This document shows, one piece after another, positions 5,465 to 6,546 of a stretch of DNA of 6,546 nt. The DNA comes from Acidobacteriota bacterium. GTDB taxonomy: Bacteria > Acidobacteriota > UBA6911 > RPQK01 > JADFOI01. The stretch covers positions 1 through 6,546 of the forward strand of contig JAPYTY010000115.1 of the NCBI GenBank assembly GCA_029942065.1, written 5' to 3'. A model generated the notes under the pieces. That model was given only the letters and a program-made list of their open reading frames with translations, ran no database searches and had not been told where the DNA came from. Numbering within the stretch: the stretch's first letter is position 1; each line of letters starts with the position of its first letter. The translations under genes were made by a program, and so were the position numbers.

Positions 5465-5498
5465 ACAGTAATTTGCTGCAGGCAGAGGCAGTCCGTCT

Positions 5499-6074
5499 TC
5501 AAGAGGATAGGAAGGCTCTTTCCATTTCTTCCAGAACCTGGGCTTCCTGTTTGGAAATCCTTGAACCCAAACCCAGAATACCGCCGCTGGCTTCCGCCAC
5601 TGCTCGTGCCTGGCCCATCCACTGGGTTTTGAGGGAGTCTCGTTCCTCCTCATTGAGCTGCTCGCACAATCCTTCAATGTAGCCTTGCCAGGCTGCCAGG
5701 AGATTGCGATCAGGCCGGCGCGACAGCCACCTCTCCAGCAAGTCATACTCCACGGTTCCTAGCGTCAACCCGGAGGATTGCGCCGCTGATAGGACAGCTT
5801 CCCGTTCCTTGTCATCCAGATGTCCATCGGCCCAAACTACATGGATCAGCGGCACCAGTGCCAGTGCCGCCACGGTCTCGGCATGAACATCCAGTTCCAG
5901 GAGCTTTTCCAGAATAGCCTGGTTGGTGATTCCGGACGCTTTCTCTAAAGCTGCCTTGGACAACTCCAGTTTGTGGGTGGCCTGAAGCTTCTCTAGCTGT
6001 CTTTGGCTTTCTGTATGAAAGAACTCTTCCTCCAGGCTCCTTCGTCTGTTTTCTAAAAAATCACCCTGTCCCAT
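5499..6074 (-). CDS. TerB-like (tellurite-resistance TerB fold) protein
   Basis: A 191-residue, all-helical, cytoplasmic protein. The N-terminus has the pattern FLENRRRSLEEEFFH (6-20), followed by a charged helix (21-46). A TerB-type core spans about 50-145, with the characteristic acidic motif WADGHLDDKER (81-91) after a hydrophobic helix. A glycine-rich turn GGILGLGSRIS (164-174) and a last helix close the protein. TerB-fold proteins carry acidic, possibly metal-binding sites and are linked to stress responses, but this stand-alone form has no terZ/terD/terC neighbours, so tellurite resistance should not be assumed. The ATG at 6074 is preferred, with a weak GAGA ribosome site. A GTG at 6086 would add four residues, but its only upstream AGG is 3 bases away. 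The downstream gene is an exported SnoaL-like protein; no shared function is evident. Confidence 0.78.
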   Translation of the reverse strand: MGQGDFLENRRRSLEEEFFHTESQRQLEKLQATHKLELSKAALEKASGITNQAILEKLLELDVHAETVAALALVPLIHVVWADGHLDDKEREAVLSAAQSSGLTLGTVEYDLLERWLSRRPDRNLLAAWQGYIEGLCEQLNEEERDSLKTQWMGQARAVAEASGGILGLGSRISKQEAQVLEEMERAFLSS

Positions 6075-6181
6075 AGTGCTTCTCACTTGCCTGTTAAATT
6101 CGACGCAAATCTATTTTCTCTCACATTGGGTTCACGTCCAAATCTTTTCCTGCGGGACGCCTATCCCCAGGTCTTCCATCC

Positions 6182-6546
6182 TCACATCCAGAGAAAATAA
6201 CATATGAGAGCCAGGATCAGACCGGTCCCAAGGTTCATGATGAATCCGTTCTTCATCATTTCTTTGACACGGACCAGGCCAGTCGAATAGGCAATGGCGT
6301 TAGGGGGTGTCCCGACCGGCATCATAAAATCCAGTGAAACTCCAATCGCGATGATCATGGCCATCGTCCGCACGTCAATGCCCACCACCTGGGCGACTGG
6401 AATCATCAAAGGCACGAGAATCGCCGCAGATGCCGTGTTGCTGGCCATCATGGTAATGAGAACTCCAAAATAGACGAGAATGATCAGGATCAGGAAGACA
6501 TGAAGCCCACGCAATTGGCCGGTAAGCGCTTCAGCCAGGAGGACAT
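6182..6546 (-). CDS. DASS/SLC13-family permease, C-terminal part (5' end beyond window)
   Basis: The frame is open from the right edge to a TGA at 6182-6184, giving the last 120 residues. It holds about three or four membrane segments: a hydrophobic helix LILIILVYFGVLITMM, the second SNT motif in SNTASAAILVPLMIPVA, a helix MAMIIAIGVSLDF leading into the signature MPVGTPPNAIAYSTG, and a final helix LGTGLILALICYFLWM. The SNT motif and the P-x-G-x3-N-A-I segment form part of the substrate and sodium site in this family, which takes up C4-dicarboxylates, citrate, sulfate or related anions. The substrate cannot be read from this part. The protein ends right after the last helix, as usual for the family. 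The 107 bases between its stop and the TerB-like start show no clear terminator. Confidence 0.9.
   Translation of the reverse strand, partial: VLLAEALTGQLRGLHVFLILIILVYFGVLITMMASNTASAAILVPLMIPVAQVVGIDVRTMAMIIAIGVSLDFMMPVGTPPNAIAYSTGLVRVKEMMKNGFIMNLGTGLILALICYFLWM

Overview
The window looks like ordinary chromosomal DNA of a Gram-negative bacterium. By eye it is of mid-to-moderately-high GC, with Shine-Dalgarno-led genes, two Sec signal peptides of exported proteins, multidomain GAF/PAS signalling and a SLC13-type carboxylate/anion permease. A deltaproteobacterial, Nitrospina-like or candidate-phylum origin would fit, but nothing in the sequence fixes the taxon. No tRNA, rRNA, CRISPR array, transposase or phage gene was seen.

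Layout. On the minus strand from 2641 down to the left edge lies a compact four-part cluster. It holds a coiled-coil and disordered Pro/Glu-rich protein (2641-2123), a winged-helix-like remnant in a shifted frame carrying an internal amber codon (2130-1954), a coiled-coil protein built of five and a half 36-residue repeats (1919-1242), and a GAF-GAF-PAS signalling protein that runs off the left end (1276-1). The genes overlap or are tightly spaced, which suggests one operon. A candidate promoter lies at 2710-2738. The second GAF domain carries the NKFDE signature of cyclic-nucleotide-binding GAF domains. The domain order resembles cyanobacterial CyaB1-type adenylate cyclases, so a class III cyclase domain may lie just outside the window.

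Next is an exported SH3b-domain protein (3410-2898, minus). It is divergent from a nitrilase-superfamily enzyme (3575-4717, plus) with an intact Glu-Lys-Cys triad and an unusual C-terminal coiled-coil tail. The 224-base convergent gap after the nitrilase (4718-4941) holds no gene but two strong palindromes that look like short interspersed (REP-like) elements. To its right, all on the minus strand, lie an exported SnoaL/NTF2-like protein (5397-4942), a cytoplasmic TerB-like protein (6074-5499) and the C-terminal third or so of a DASS/SLC13 permease cut by the right edge (6546-6182).

The most interesting part is the left cluster. The last residues of the Pro-rich protein and the following out-of-frame ORF read together as one complete winged-helix domain, split by one apparent frameshift and one in-frame TAG. 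This is either a decayed DNA-binding domain, a sequence or assembly error, or (least likely) recoding. The pairing of long coiled-coil proteins with a cyclic-nucleotide sensor suggests a signalling or scaffold assembly, but that function is inferred only from neighbourhood.
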